A stretch of 64,000 nt of DNA from Marivirga salinae. GTDB lineage: Bacteria; Bacteroidota; Bacteroidia; Cytophagales; Cyclobacteriaceae. Position numbers and translations under genes: made by a program. Shown here piece after piece: positions 53,378 to 61,933 of this stretch. Under the pieces are notes generated by a model. The model saw nothing but the letters and a program-made list of their open reading frames with translations. It did not search any database and had not been told where the DNA came from. The stretch covers positions 1,061,501 to 1,125,500 of the forward strand of contig NZ_CP129971.1 of NCBI RefSeq assembly GCF_030503855.1, given 5' to 3'. Position 1 is the stretch's first letter, and each line of letters opens with the position of its first letter.

Positions 53378-55090
53378 ATGAGATTATTACTAACTATTGC
53401 GTTCTTTTTCTCTGGTTTAATTGCCTATTCTCAAGCTGTAAATGCACCACTAAATCGTGATTATTATCACCTTTTGGAGCGATTGGAAATACAAAGTGGA
53501 AAATTTTCTGAAAGCTTTCACGCCTCCATGAAGCCTTTTAATCGTAAAGAAATTGCTCAGTTTTTGGATAGCCTTGATACAGATAATTTCAATAAGAGAG
53601 ATGAATTTAACTATAATTACCTGAAAAATGATAGCTGGGAATGGACGGATAGCGCTGATTACAAAAATGATAAAGGCATATTTGGACATATTTATAAAAC
53701 TAAACCTGATTTTCTAAATGTTCATAATGAGGAATTTGATTTACATATAAATCCTGTTGTGGGTCTTTCTATAGGAAAAGAAAGCATCACTGATAACCGA
53801 CTATATACCAATACTCGAGGATTTGAAGTAAGAGGATTAATCAATAATAAGCTTGGCTTTTATACTTTTGTTGGTGAGAATCAGATCATATTTCTTAATC
53901 ATGTCAATACCTATATTAAGGATTTTAAAGCTGTTCCTAATGAAGGCTTTTGGAAACCATATGGTGATAATAATGAAGGAGTGGATTTTTTTACGGCTCG
54001 TGGATACATTTCCTTCCAAGCCACAAAAAATATCAATTTACAATTTGGGCATGACCGCTTTTTTATCGGAAATGGAGAGCGTTCGTTAATTTTGAGTGAT
54101 TTTGCAACAGGCTATTTATTCTTAAAAGCCGAAACCAATATCTGGAAATTGAATTATACCAATCTTTTTGGATTACAAACAGCGGATGTTGTTTTGCGAG
54201 GTAATCAACTTTCTGGAACGCAATATCAATATCCAAGAAAATTCATGTCGCTGCATCACCTAAGTTATAATATTACTGATAATATAAATATCGGAATTTT
54301 TGAAGCCATAATGTCAGGAGATTCAACTGTGGCGCAAAATCCAATTGATCCTGTTTATTTCAATCCAATTATTTTTTATCGTGCTTTGGAGCAGCAGGAT
54401 GGCAGCTCAGGCAATGCCTTAGTAGGTATGGATTTCAGAGCACTTTTCTTAAAAAGGTTCAGCCTTTACGGTCAGCTAGTTTTGGATGAATTTTTAATTG
54501 ATAATTTACGACAAGGGGGTTGGTGGGCTAATAAATGGGCTGTTCAAGCAGGTTTGAAATATGTAAATGCATTTGAAATTCCTAATTTGGATTTACAGGC
54601 TGAGTATAATGTGTCAAGGCCTTTTATGTATGCTCATGATACTAATTTTACAAATTACTCAAATTATAAACAACCACTGGCACATCCTTTAGGTGCAAAT
54701 TTTGAAGAATGGATTGCCACTTTGCGTTATCAGATAAGCCCAAGAATTCATTTTAAGGCTCAAGCAGTAATGGCTGAATTTGGAACAGATACAAGCGCTA
54801 ATGCTCACTTTGGAGGCGATATATTTAAATCCAACAATAACCGTTACAATCATGTAAATCCTGATACGGGAAGCAGATGGCAGTTTGGTCATACTATTGG
54901 ACAGGGAGAAAGTAATAGCTTAAAGTTCGTGAAGTTGAGTTTGAGCTTTATGCCTTATCATAATATTTTTATCGATCTGAATTATAGTATCCGAAATCAA
55001 GTAAGTGAATTTGATAATAATACTGCAGAAAATAACTTCTTCGGAGCTTCGATGAGGGCAAATATTCCTAAAAGAGAAAATTTGTTTTAA
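53378..55090 (+). CDS. Outer-membrane beta-barrel of the Wzi/RemB type (capsule assembly/gliding)
   Basis: A 570-residue exported protein with signal peptide MRLLLTIAFFFSGLIAYSQ. A short helical N-terminal part (RPFNRKEI-like: MKPFNRKEIAQFLDSL) precedes a beta-barrel of many strands. Recognisable segments are NTRGFEVRGLINNKLGFY, GHDRFFIGNGERSLILSDF and QPLAHPLGANFEEW. This order matches Bacteroidota proteins related to capsule-assembly Wzi and to gliding protein RemB. It may bind or export a surface polysaccharide. A gliding role is possible because gldE is also in the window, but core gliding genes are not seen. Confidence 0.8.
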   Translation: MRLLLTIAFFFSGLIAYSQAVNAPLNRDYYHLLERLEIQSGKFSESFHASMKPFNRKEIAQFLDSLDTDNFNKRDEFNYNYLKNDSWEWTDSADYKNDKGIFGHIYKTKPDFLNVHNEEFDLHINPVVGLSIGKESITDNRLYTNTRGFEVRGLINNKLGFYTFVGENQIIFLNHVNTYIKDFKAVPNEGFWKPYGDNNEGVDFFTARGYISFQATKNINLQFGHDRFFIGNGERSLILSDFATGYLFLKAETNIWKLNYTNLFGLQTADVVLRGNQLSGTQYQYPRKFMSLHHLSYNITDNINIGIFEAIMSGDSTVAQNPIDPVYFNPIIFYRALEQQDGSSGNALVGMDFRALFLKRFSLYGQLVLDEFLIDNLRQGGWWANKWAVQAGLKYVNAFEIPNLDLQAEYNVSRPFMYAHDTNFTNYSNYKQPLAHPLGANFEEWIATLRYQISPRIHFKAQAVMAEFGTDTSANAHFGGDIFKSNNNRYNHVNPDTGSRWQFGHTIGQGESNSLKFVKLSLSFMPYHNIFIDLNYSIRNQVSEFDNNTAENNFFGASMRANIPKRENLF

Positions 55091-55196
55091 ACAGCTTCGT
55101 TCTACTTTCCATAATTTAACTCGTAAATTGCGCCCAAATTTAAGGAATTGAGTCATCCTTTTAGAAAATTCTAATAATTAGGACAATTAAACACAC

Positions 55197-57026
55197 ATGA
55201 AGACATATTTTAGAGTGCTTTCGTATGCAAAACCATTGGGTTGGTTAGCGCCTCAATATTTAATTTATGCTATATTTCAAGCAGTATTCAGTGTAGTTAC
55301 ATTGGGGATTTTGACGCCCGTATTAAATGTGCTGTTTAAAGTTAAGGAGGAAGAAACCAAAATACCTGAGACCCTACCTGATTTTAATCTCAGCATTCAA
55401 TATTTCACAGATGTATTCGACTATTATTTTCTGGCCATAGTGCAGGAAGATCGTTTTGCGGCACTTCAGTTTGTATGTGTGATATTAATTATAAGTATTT
55501 TTCTTTCTAACTTATTTAAATATTTATTAGCCGTTATTTCTGCAATAGTGAAAGCTAATGTGATTTCCAACCTAAGAAATGCACTCTACCACAGGTTGGT
55601 GAATATGCATATTGGTTTTTATACGGAAGAGAGAAAAGGGAATATCATGTCAAAAGTAATGGCTGATGTTCAAGAAGTAGAGGCTACGGTAGTAAATAGC
55701 TTAAAGGCTGTAATTAAAGAGCCATTTATGCTTATTGGCTATTTTATTGCCCTATTTTTTATTTCTGCTAGACTTACCCTAATAACATTGATTATCTTAC
55801 CTGTTTCGGGTTTTATTATATCCTACATTGCCATTTCATTAAAAAAGAAAGCAAGGCAAAGCCAAGAAACTATAGGGAGAATATCAGACATTTTGGATGA
55901 AACCCTTAGCGGAATGCGCATCATTAAAGCTTTTAATGCTATTAAATTCTCAAAAAATCGTTTCCAAAAGGAAGTGAAAAATTATGCTGAATTTAATGTC
56001 AGTATGCAGAAAAGACAAGCCTTAGCTGGCCCAACTTCTGAATTTTTAGGAGTATTTGTAGTGGTGGGGGTTTTGCTAATAGGTGGTGGTATGATTTTGG
56101 AAGGTGAATCAGAATTAAATGCAGCTAACTTTATAGCCTTCATTGCTATTTATTCACAGCTCTTGGTGCCTGCTAAATCATTGTCTACAGCTTTCAGCAA
56201 TGTACAAAGAGGTTTGGCCTCTGCAGAAAGAATATTTGGGATAATAGATTTAGAACCTGCAATAACTGATAAAAGCACAGCAAAAAAATTAGAAGAATTT
56301 AAAAGTGAATTAAGCTTTAAGAATGTTTCTTTCGCCTATGGAGAAGAAAAAGTATTGAAAAATATTAACATCAACATTCAAAAAGGGGAAACAATAGCAT
56401 TGGTTGGCCCTTCTGGTGGCGGGAAATCTACATTGGCTGATTTAATTCCTCGCTTTTATGATCCTATTGATGGCGAAGTTCAAATTGATGGAGTTTCATT
56501 GAAAGATTTAACAGTTGAAAGCTTAAGAGCAAAAATGGGGATCGTTAGTCAAGAATCCATTTTGTTCAATGATTCCATTTTCAATAACATTGCCTTTGGC
56601 AAACCTGAATGCACTTTAGAGGAAGTAATGCAAGCTGCTAAAGTAGCTAATGCCCACGAATTTATTTCTCAAATGGAAGGTCAATATGATGCTAAAATAG
56701 GAGAAAGAGGAACCAAACTTTCCGGTGGACAAAGGCAAAGAATAAGCATTGCAAGAGCAATTTTGAAGAATCCAGATATATTGATTTTAGATGAGGCTAC
56801 TTCAGCTCTAGATTCTGAATCAGAAAAATTAGTTCAAGATGCCTTGACAAACCTAATGAAGAATAGAACTTCAATAGTGATTGCTCACAGATTAAGTACC
56901 ATTCAGGAGGCTGATAAAATATATGTGATGCAAGAAGGGGAAATCATAGAAGAAGGTAAACATGATGTGTTGATGCAAAAAGGTGGTGTTTATAAAAAGC
57001 TAATTGAGATTCAATCTGTTAGTTGA
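55197..57026 (+). CDS. ABC exporter with fused permease and ATPase (MsbA-like)
   Basis: A 609-residue half-transporter. Six transmembrane helices lie in residues 1-330, with YTEERKGNIMSKVMADVQEVE as the conserved intracellular loop. The ATPase has Walker A GPSGGGKS (about 403-410), Q loop IVSQESILFND, signature LSGGQRQRISIARA (about 508-521), Walker B ILILDEATSALD and switch His in IAHRLST. It works as a homodimer and probably flips lipid A-core or another lipid. It precedes a small membrane protein and gmhA, whose product also serves LPS synthesis. Confidence 0.92.
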   Translation: MKTYFRVLSYAKPLGWLAPQYLIYAIFQAVFSVVTLGILTPVLNVLFKVKEEETKIPETLPDFNLSIQYFTDVFDYYFLAIVQEDRFAALQFVCVILIISIFLSNLFKYLLAVISAIVKANVISNLRNALYHRLVNMHIGFYTEERKGNIMSKVMADVQEVEATVVNSLKAVIKEPFMLIGYFIALFFISARLTLITLIILPVSGFIISYIAISLKKKARQSQETIGRISDILDETLSGMRIIKAFNAIKFSKNRFQKEVKNYAEFNVSMQKRQALAGPTSEFLGVFVVVGVLLIGGGMILEGESELNAANFIAFIAIYSQLLVPAKSLSTAFSNVQRGLASAERIFGIIDLEPAITDKSTAKKLEEFKSELSFKNVSFAYGEEKVLKNININIQKGETIALVGPSGGGKSTLADLIPRFYDPIDGEVQIDGVSLKDLTVESLRAKMGIVSQESILFNDSIFNNIAFGKPECTLEEVMQAAKVANAHEFISQMEGQYDAKIGERGTKLSGGQRQRISIARAILKNPDILILDEATSALDSESEKLVQDALTNLMKNRTSIVIAHRLSTIQEADKIYVMQEGEIIEEGKHDVLMQKGGVYKKLIEIQSVS

Positions 57027-57109
57027 GGTAAAGGTGGCATAAATATTCAAAAACAGCTTTAATTATCGGTTCTTAATCAACTTGGCAATACTAGTTGTTA
57101 AATAATTTC

Positions 57110-57117
57110 TATATTTG
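57110..57117 (+). promoter_or_regulatory. Putative -7 box (TATATTTG)
   Basis: TATATTTG fits TAnnTTTG and lies 39 nt before the ATG of the 130-residue membrane protein. A TTG at 57082 is too far for a standard -33 element. Confidence 0.4.
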
Positions 57118-57155
57118 TTTATATTCATAATCACAACCATCACAACATCATTTTT

Positions 57156-57548
57156 ATGAAGACTTTTAAAATTATTGTTTTTGTGGCGCTTCTTGTCTTT
57201 CACATAGCCACTGTGGTAATTATTTCGATAGGAAAGAATGATCTAAACTTTTTATTTGATTTATTCAAACAAATGGATTTGGTTCAATACAGTGCTATTG
57301 TTGGCCTTGTCCTCTTTCTTATAGTAGTTTTTCTATTCCGACAACAAGAAAAAGCTAAAGCTAAATTGATTGAAAAGCATGAAAATGAAATCAACCAATT
57401 TAAAGCTAAGCTTTATGATAAAAAGGAATCTGAAAGTTCTACTACTTCAGCAAAGCCTGAGACTTCAAGCGAAAAGATTGATAGTCCTAAAAATGAAGCT
57501 CAAGAAAAAGATTCAACCAAAACTGACGATACAAATCCCCAATCATAA
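57156..57548 (+). CDS. Small two-helix membrane protein, unknown function
   Basis: A 130-residue protein. Helix 1 (about 5-25, IIVFVALLVFHIATVVIISI) and helix 2 (about 44-62, SAIVGLVLFLIVVFLFRQ) form a hairpin in the membrane. A charged coiled coil (64-90) and a disordered Ser/Thr/Lys/Asp tail (90-130) face one side. The layout resembles LapA-type proteins but I cannot assign it. gmhA starts 8 nt after its stop, so they are cotranscribed. Confidence 0.6.
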   Translation: MKTFKIIVFVALLVFHIATVVIISIGKNDLNFLFDLFKQMDLVQYSAIVGLVLFLIVVFLFRQQEKAKAKLIEKHENEINQFKAKLYDKKESESSTTSAKPETSSEKIDSPKNEAQEKDSTKTDDTNPQS

Positions 57549-57556
57549 GAGACTAA

Positions 57557-58138
57557 ATGATCAACCTTATTAAAAATGAATTGAATTCAGCACAGAAAAC
57601 GCTGGATGATTTTTTAAACCAACCCGAGCAGTTAGCCAATATAGAAACGGCTGTAGAAATGATGGTCGATTCCTTCAAGAAGGAAGGAAAAGTGATGAGT
57701 TGTGGAAATGGTGGATCCCACTGTGATGCCATGCATTTTGCCGAAGAATTAAGCGGAAAATTTAGAGAAGCGAGACCAGCCATAGCCGCTATGGCACTCT
57801 CCGATATCAGTCATACCACTTGTGTAGGCAATGATTATGGATTCGATTTTATATTCAGTAGAGCAATTGAAGCCTTAGGAAGAAAAGGCGATGTTTTATT
57901 AGCCATCAGCACCAGCGGGAATTCAAAAAATATTTTAGAAGCCTGCAAAGCAGCAAAAGCCAAAGGAATGAAGATTATTGCGCTTATAGGTAAGGATGGA
58001 GGCAAGTTAGCCAATGAGTGCGATGTGGAAATAAGAGTTCCTCATGCTGGTTATGCTGACAGAATTCAGGAAATTCATATCAAGATTATTCACATTTTTA
58101 TTTTGCTGATTGAAAAAAGATTAGGGTATGCTAGCTAA
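57557..58138 (+). CDS. gmhA: Phosphoheptose isomerase GmhA
   Basis: Converts sedoheptulose 7-phosphate to D-glycero-manno-heptose 7-phosphate for heptose in LPS or other glycans. The SIS fold carries [23 protein letters not shown] (about 52-74, shown by its motif), [14 protein letters not shown] (about 117-130) and [13 protein letters not shown] at the C-terminus. The length is 193 residues. Its last 11 bp overlap comM. No other heptose gene (hldE, gmhB) is in the window. Confidence 0.94.
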   Translation: MINLIKNELNSAQKTLDDFLNQPEQLANIETAVEMMVDSFKKEGKVMSCGNGGSHCDAMHFAEELSGKFREARPAIAAMALSDISHTTCVGNDYGFDFIFSRAIEALGRKGDVLLAISTSGNSKNILEACKAAKAKGMKIIALIGKDGGKLANECDVEIRVPHAGYADRIQEIHIKIIHIFILLIEKRLGYAS

Positions 58139-59666
58139 ATCTTATGGAAGTTCAGTTTTTGGAGTAGATGCTAATGTAATTACCATAGAAGTTAATGTAA
58201 GCCAAGGTACAAAATTTCACATGGTAGGTTTGCCCGATAATGCCATTAAAGAAAGTGAACATCGAATTGATGCTGCTATAAAATATAGCGGATACAAAAT
58301 GCCTCGCCAAAAAGTAGTAGTTAACTTAGCACCTGCTGATGTAAAAAAAGAAGGCTCTGCTTATGACTTGCCAATTGCTTTAGGAATTTTAAGTGGGTCT
58401 GAACAGATATTCACCGAGGCATTAGGCAATTATATGATAATGGGAGAATTAGCTTTGGACGGAACACTCCGGCCCATAAAAGGTGTTTTGCCTATTGCCA
58501 TAGAAGCTAGAAAACAGGGGTTTAAAGGCTTTATACTTCCACAGGAAAATGCAGCAGAAGCAGCTATTGTTAATAATTTAGATGTGATTCCTGTCACAAA
58601 TTTAAATGATGCCATTGGTGTTTTAGAAGGAACCTCGGATATAAAACCAATGGAAATGGATACTCGTGACATCTTCTTCACTAATATTAATGATTACGAA
58701 GCAGATTTTGCAGATGTACAAGGTCAGGAAAATATTAAAAGAGCTTTAGAAATTGCAGCAGCCGGTGGACATAATGTGATTATGGTCGGGCCTCCCGGAG
58801 CAGGAAAAACAATGCTGGCTAAAAGATTTCCCTCAATTTTACCTCCATTAAGCTTAACCGAAGCTCTAGAAACCACAAAAATACATTCTGTTGCCGGAAG
58901 ATTGGGGCCTAACGCTTCTTTGATTGCAACACGCCCATACCGAGCACCCCACCATACAATTTCTGATGTTGCTTTAGTAGGAGGTGGTGGTATTCCTCAA
59001 CCAGGTGAAATTTCATTAGCTAATAATGGAGTTTTGTTTTTGGATGAATTACCAGAATTCAAAAGGACAGTTTTAGAAGTAATGCGTCAACCACTGGAAG
59101 AACGAAGAGTAACAATTTCCAGAGCAAAAGTTTCTGTTGAATTCCCTGCTAATTTTATGTTGTTGGCTAGTATGAATCCATGTCCATGCGGATATTATAA
59201 TCACCCTGAAAAAGAATGTGTTTGTCCTCCAGGTTCTGTAAAACGGTATTTGAATAAAGTTAGTGGCCCACTTTTGGATAGAATTGATTTGCATGTAGAG
59301 GTTACTCCGGTTTCATTCGATCAAATGACGGCTGATCGTAAAGCTGAAAGCAGTGATACCATTCGCAAGAGGGTAATAGCTGCTAAAGAAATACAGGAGA
59401 AAAGATTTGAAGGCTTAGAGGAGGTTCATTCCAATGCTTTGATGCCTTCTCAAATGGTAAAAGAAGTTTGCGTAATAAACTCCGCAGGAAAGGCGTTGTT
59501 AAAGAATGCAATGGAAAAATTGGGACTTTCAGCACGGGCTTATGATAGAATTATGAAAGTTTCCCGTACAATAGCTGATTTAGCAGGAAGTGAAGATATT
59601 AAAATTGAGCATTTAGCTGAAGCAATTCAATATAGAAGTTTAGACAGAGAAGAATGGGCAGGTTGA
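58128..59666 (+). CDS. comM: YifB/ComM family Mg-chelatase-like AAA+ ATPase
   Basis: A 512-residue protein. The N-terminal ChlI-like domain begins [20 protein letters not shown] with [13 protein letters not shown]. The AAA+ core has Walker [15 protein letters not shown] (about 222-235), Walker [14 protein letters not shown] and a Cys-rich zinc-like loop [10 protein letters not shown] then CVCPPG (about 350-366). A C-terminal helical domain contains [19 protein letters not shown]. ComM in other bacteria is a hexameric helicase that promotes branch migration during natural transformation. It overlaps gmhA by 11 bp and the next gene by 13 bp. Confidence 0.93.
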   Translation: MLAKSYGSSVFGVDANVITIEVNVSQGTKFHMVGLPDNAIKESEHRIDAAIKYSGYKMPRQKVVVNLAPADVKKEGSAYDLPIALGILSGSEQIFTEALGNYMIMGELALDGTLRPIKGVLPIAIEARKQGFKGFILPQENAAEAAIVNNLDVIPVTNLNDAIGVLEGTSDIKPMEMDTRDIFFTNINDYEADFADVQGQENIKRALEIAAAGGHNVIMVGPPGAGKTMLAKRFPSILPPLSLTEALETTKIHSVAGRLGPNASLIATRPYRAPHHTISDVALVGGGGIPQPGEISLANNGVLFLDELPEFKRTVLEVMRQPLEERRVTISRAKVSVEFPANFMLLASMNPCPCGYYNHPEKECVCPPGSVKRYLNKVSGPLLDRIDLHVEVTPVSFDQMTADRKAESSDTIRKRVIAAKEIQEKRFEGLEEVHSNALMPSQMVKEVCVINSAGKALLKNAMEKLGLSARAYDRIMKVSRTIADLAGSEDIKIEHLAEAIQYRSLDREEWAG

Positions 59667-60268
59667 AGTTAGTTTTTATTACAAGTTTTTTATTGGTAAT
59701 GAGTTTCATTAGTTTCTCTCAGGAACTCATTTATGATGTCACTATTGAAGGAAAACCGGTGGGCAATATGCTTGTAACCAAAAAAGCATTGGATAGTGGA
59801 AAGATTTATTATTCAGCTGTTATGGATTTGGAGTATAAACTTTTTAGACCAACTCAAATGGTGCAATTGCATGAAGCTATTTATCAAAATGACACTTTAC
59901 GTCAAACTTATTTTGTAGATAAAAGAAATGGAGAAACGATAAAGGAGGCTAAGATGGAGCAGCTGCTCGGTAAGCAATATTACCGAACCACTATGGATAC
60001 TTCAAAAGCATGGCATGAAAAACCAGTAGTGAAAAGTGTAGTAAAACTTTATTTTGAAGAACCTCAGAAAAGAGATTCAGTCTTCTCGGAAAGTACTCAC
60101 CAATATAATAAAGTAGCAAAATTACCAGATGGAAACCGCTTTATGATGTTAAATGATGAAGGGGAGAAGTCTATTTTTAAGTATAATGAAAATGGGACTT
60201 GTATTCAACGTAACTTTAATCTTGGTGCTGTGGAATATGAAATAAAACTTAATGATAGGAAAGAGTAA
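59654..60268 (+). CDS. DUF6134-like exported protein
   Basis: A 204-residue protein with a signal peptide (LVFITSFLLVMSFISFSQ, about 5-22). The mature part starts ELIYDVTIEGKPVGNMLV and consists of antiparallel strands with YFVDKRNGETIKEAKM and KLYFEEPQKRDSVFSE. This pattern fits DUF6134, a Bacteroidota family of unknown function found in the periplasm or outer membrane. It overlaps the end of comM by 13 bp. No catalytic motif is visible. Confidence 0.75.
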   Translation: MGRLKLVFITSFLLVMSFISFSQELIYDVTIEGKPVGNMLVTKKALDSGKIYYSAVMDLEYKLFRPTQMVQLHEAIYQNDTLRQTYFVDKRNGETIKEAKMEQLLGKQYYRTTMDTSKAWHEKPVVKSVVKLYFEEPQKRDSVFSESTHQYNKVAKLPDGNRFMMLNDEGEKSIFKYNENGTCIQRNFNLGAVEYEIKLNDRKE

Positions 60269-60581
60269 TGAAAATATGGTTCATTTAATCTTCTAATTTC
60301 AATCCTTATTCCCTCTAGAAGTAGCTTTTTGAGCCCGTAATGCCCTTCATCGTCTCTTTAAAAGTCTTAAGGATACCTTTTTATTTGGTTCACAAACTTT
60401 GATATTATAATCAAGAGTACCCCTTCTTAAAATTCTATATCAATTTGAATAAAGGTTAAAATATTTAAAATGATATAGCTTTTTTTTCAATAAAAAAACC
60501 TGTGAAGTAATCTCCACAGGTTTAAGTAATTTATTTTAGATTCAATAACCTATTTTAAAATGAGCTATAAATCTTGGAAAA
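60269..60581. other. Intergenic stretch between DUF6134 and susD genes
   Basis: The 313 bp hold no gene-like frame of note. The only structure I see is the susD terminator at 60488-60523. The rest is unstructured AT-rich DNA. Confidence 0.7.
60488..60523 (-). terminator. Rho-independent terminator after susD
   Basis: On the minus strand AAACCTGTG (60523-60515) pairs with CACAGGTTT (60504-60496) around a 10-nt loop, followed by a T run. Confidence 0.9.
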
Positions 60582-61922
60582 TTATTCAGCTTCAGTTAAT
60601 GGAACTGGAAACTGACTAAAAACTTGATCACCTTCTCTGTCAATTGGTAAATAATCATCATCTAATCTTCCGTATCTTCTTAAATCTACCATTGCATGAC
60701 CTTCACACCAAAAAGAATATTGTCTTTGAATTAATAATTCTTCAATTACAGCTTCTTTGGTTTGAGCACCACTATAAGGCTCAAGACCAGCATAATCTCT
60801 GATTATATCTATATCAGCGATAGCACCTGGAATATCACCATTTTGCATTTTAGCTTCTGCTGAAATCAAGACTAACTCCTCATTTCGAATGATATCAATC
60901 GGTGAAGTTGGGCTTTCAAATAAAGCTGTTTCAAGCTCACCATTTAACCCATCCTGAGAAGCTGCGTTTTCTCTTCTGGACATTTTTGTGATTATTCTTA
61001 AATCAACTGTATCGGCCCCATCTTCAGCATTATTTAAATACCTGTCATGCACTACAATCATATCACCATTATTTCCAGGAATCTTATATAGACCATTCAA
61101 TAGATCTCCTGAAGCAGTCGAAAAGCTATGCTTTGGACCAACCCTTAAATCACCATTGGGATCATAAAAGGAATCTGCAAGTAATCCTGCCACTGATCCC
61201 CATTCTTCTCTATATATGGCAACTCTAGCAGCCAACGCCCTGTTGAACAACGCAAAAGTTGTTGGCGTATTAAATCCATCAAAACCAGATGAAAGACTAA
61301 AAGGAAATTCAGCACCAGCATTACCTAATTGAGTGTTGGCAGTATTTAGCAATTCTGCAATGTGTGTTAAAGCAGCACTCTTACCTACAAAGGGGCCTAA
61401 ATTATCAGGATTTGCCACATCAATTCTAATTCCATTTTCATCAAGCATATTCAATACTCTTAACTCCTGTAAAGCAATTACAGTATTTGCAAAACCTCTA
61501 TAACCATTTTTCTCTTGATCAGATACAAATTCTGTGTTATCCAAAGCATTCAATAGAATATTAGCATTCTTGACATTAGTGTAACTACCGTTATACGGGC
61601 CATTCAGATAGAAAACATTGTTGTCTAGCTGACCGCCATTCTTACCAAGTAAATCCTCGGTATTTCTAGGATCTGCATTAAATAGGTACAATTCTCGAGC
61701 GATTGAACCCGTAGAAGTTACATACAATGCTAGTCCATTACGCATTCCAGACTCCATGCCAACCACAATGTTGTTGAGTTCATTAACTGTCGCATCTTGA
61801 TTGTATTGCTGTAAATTCGGATTATTAGGGTCTACCTGATCTTCAAATTCACATGAATAGAAGAATAGCATAGAAAATGCTACTAATCCTGATGCTATTG
61901 ATTTTATATTAATATTTTTCAT
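60582..61922 (-). CDS. SusD/RagB-family outer-membrane lipoprotein
   Basis: A 446-residue surface glycan- or nutrient-binding lipoprotein. The signal ends at a lipobox FFYSC (Cys about 24). The helical SusD fold follows, with NELNNIVVGMESGMRNG near the start, MSRRENAASQD in the middle and the C-terminal SAEAKMQNGDIPGAIADIDIIR and LLIQRQYSFWCEGHAMVDLRRYG, the SusD signature. It lies 11 bp downstream of the susC-type gene and caps that barrel. The substrate cannot be told from sequence. Confidence 0.95.
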   Translation of the reverse strand: MKNINIKSIASGLVAFSMLFFYSCEFEDQVDPNNPNLQQYNQDATVNELNNIVVGMESGMRNGLALYVTSTGSIARELYLFNADPRNTEDLLGKNGGQLDNNVFYLNGPYNGSYTNVKNANILLNALDNTEFVSDQEKNGYRGFANTVIALQELRVLNMLDENGIRIDVANPDNLGPFVGKSAALTHIAELLNTANTQLGNAGAEFPFSLSSGFDGFNTPTTFALFNRALAARVAIYREEWGSVAGLLADSFYDPNGDLRVGPKHSFSTASGDLLNGLYKIPGNNGDMIVVHDRYLNNAEDGADTVDLRIITKMSRRENAASQDGLNGELETALFESPTSPIDIIRNEELVLISAEAKMQNGDIPGAIADIDIIRDYAGLEPYSGAQTKEAVIEELLIQRQYSFWCEGHAMVDLRRYGRLDDDYLPIDREGDQVFSQFPVPLTEAE

Positions 61923-61933
61923 GATTTTTTGAT

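Noticed and set aside
55162..55175. Palindrome TAGAAAATTCTA before the MsbA-like gene as an operator
   Set aside because: It is short and made of A/T-rich bases likely to occur by chance, and it is not tied to a promoter box.
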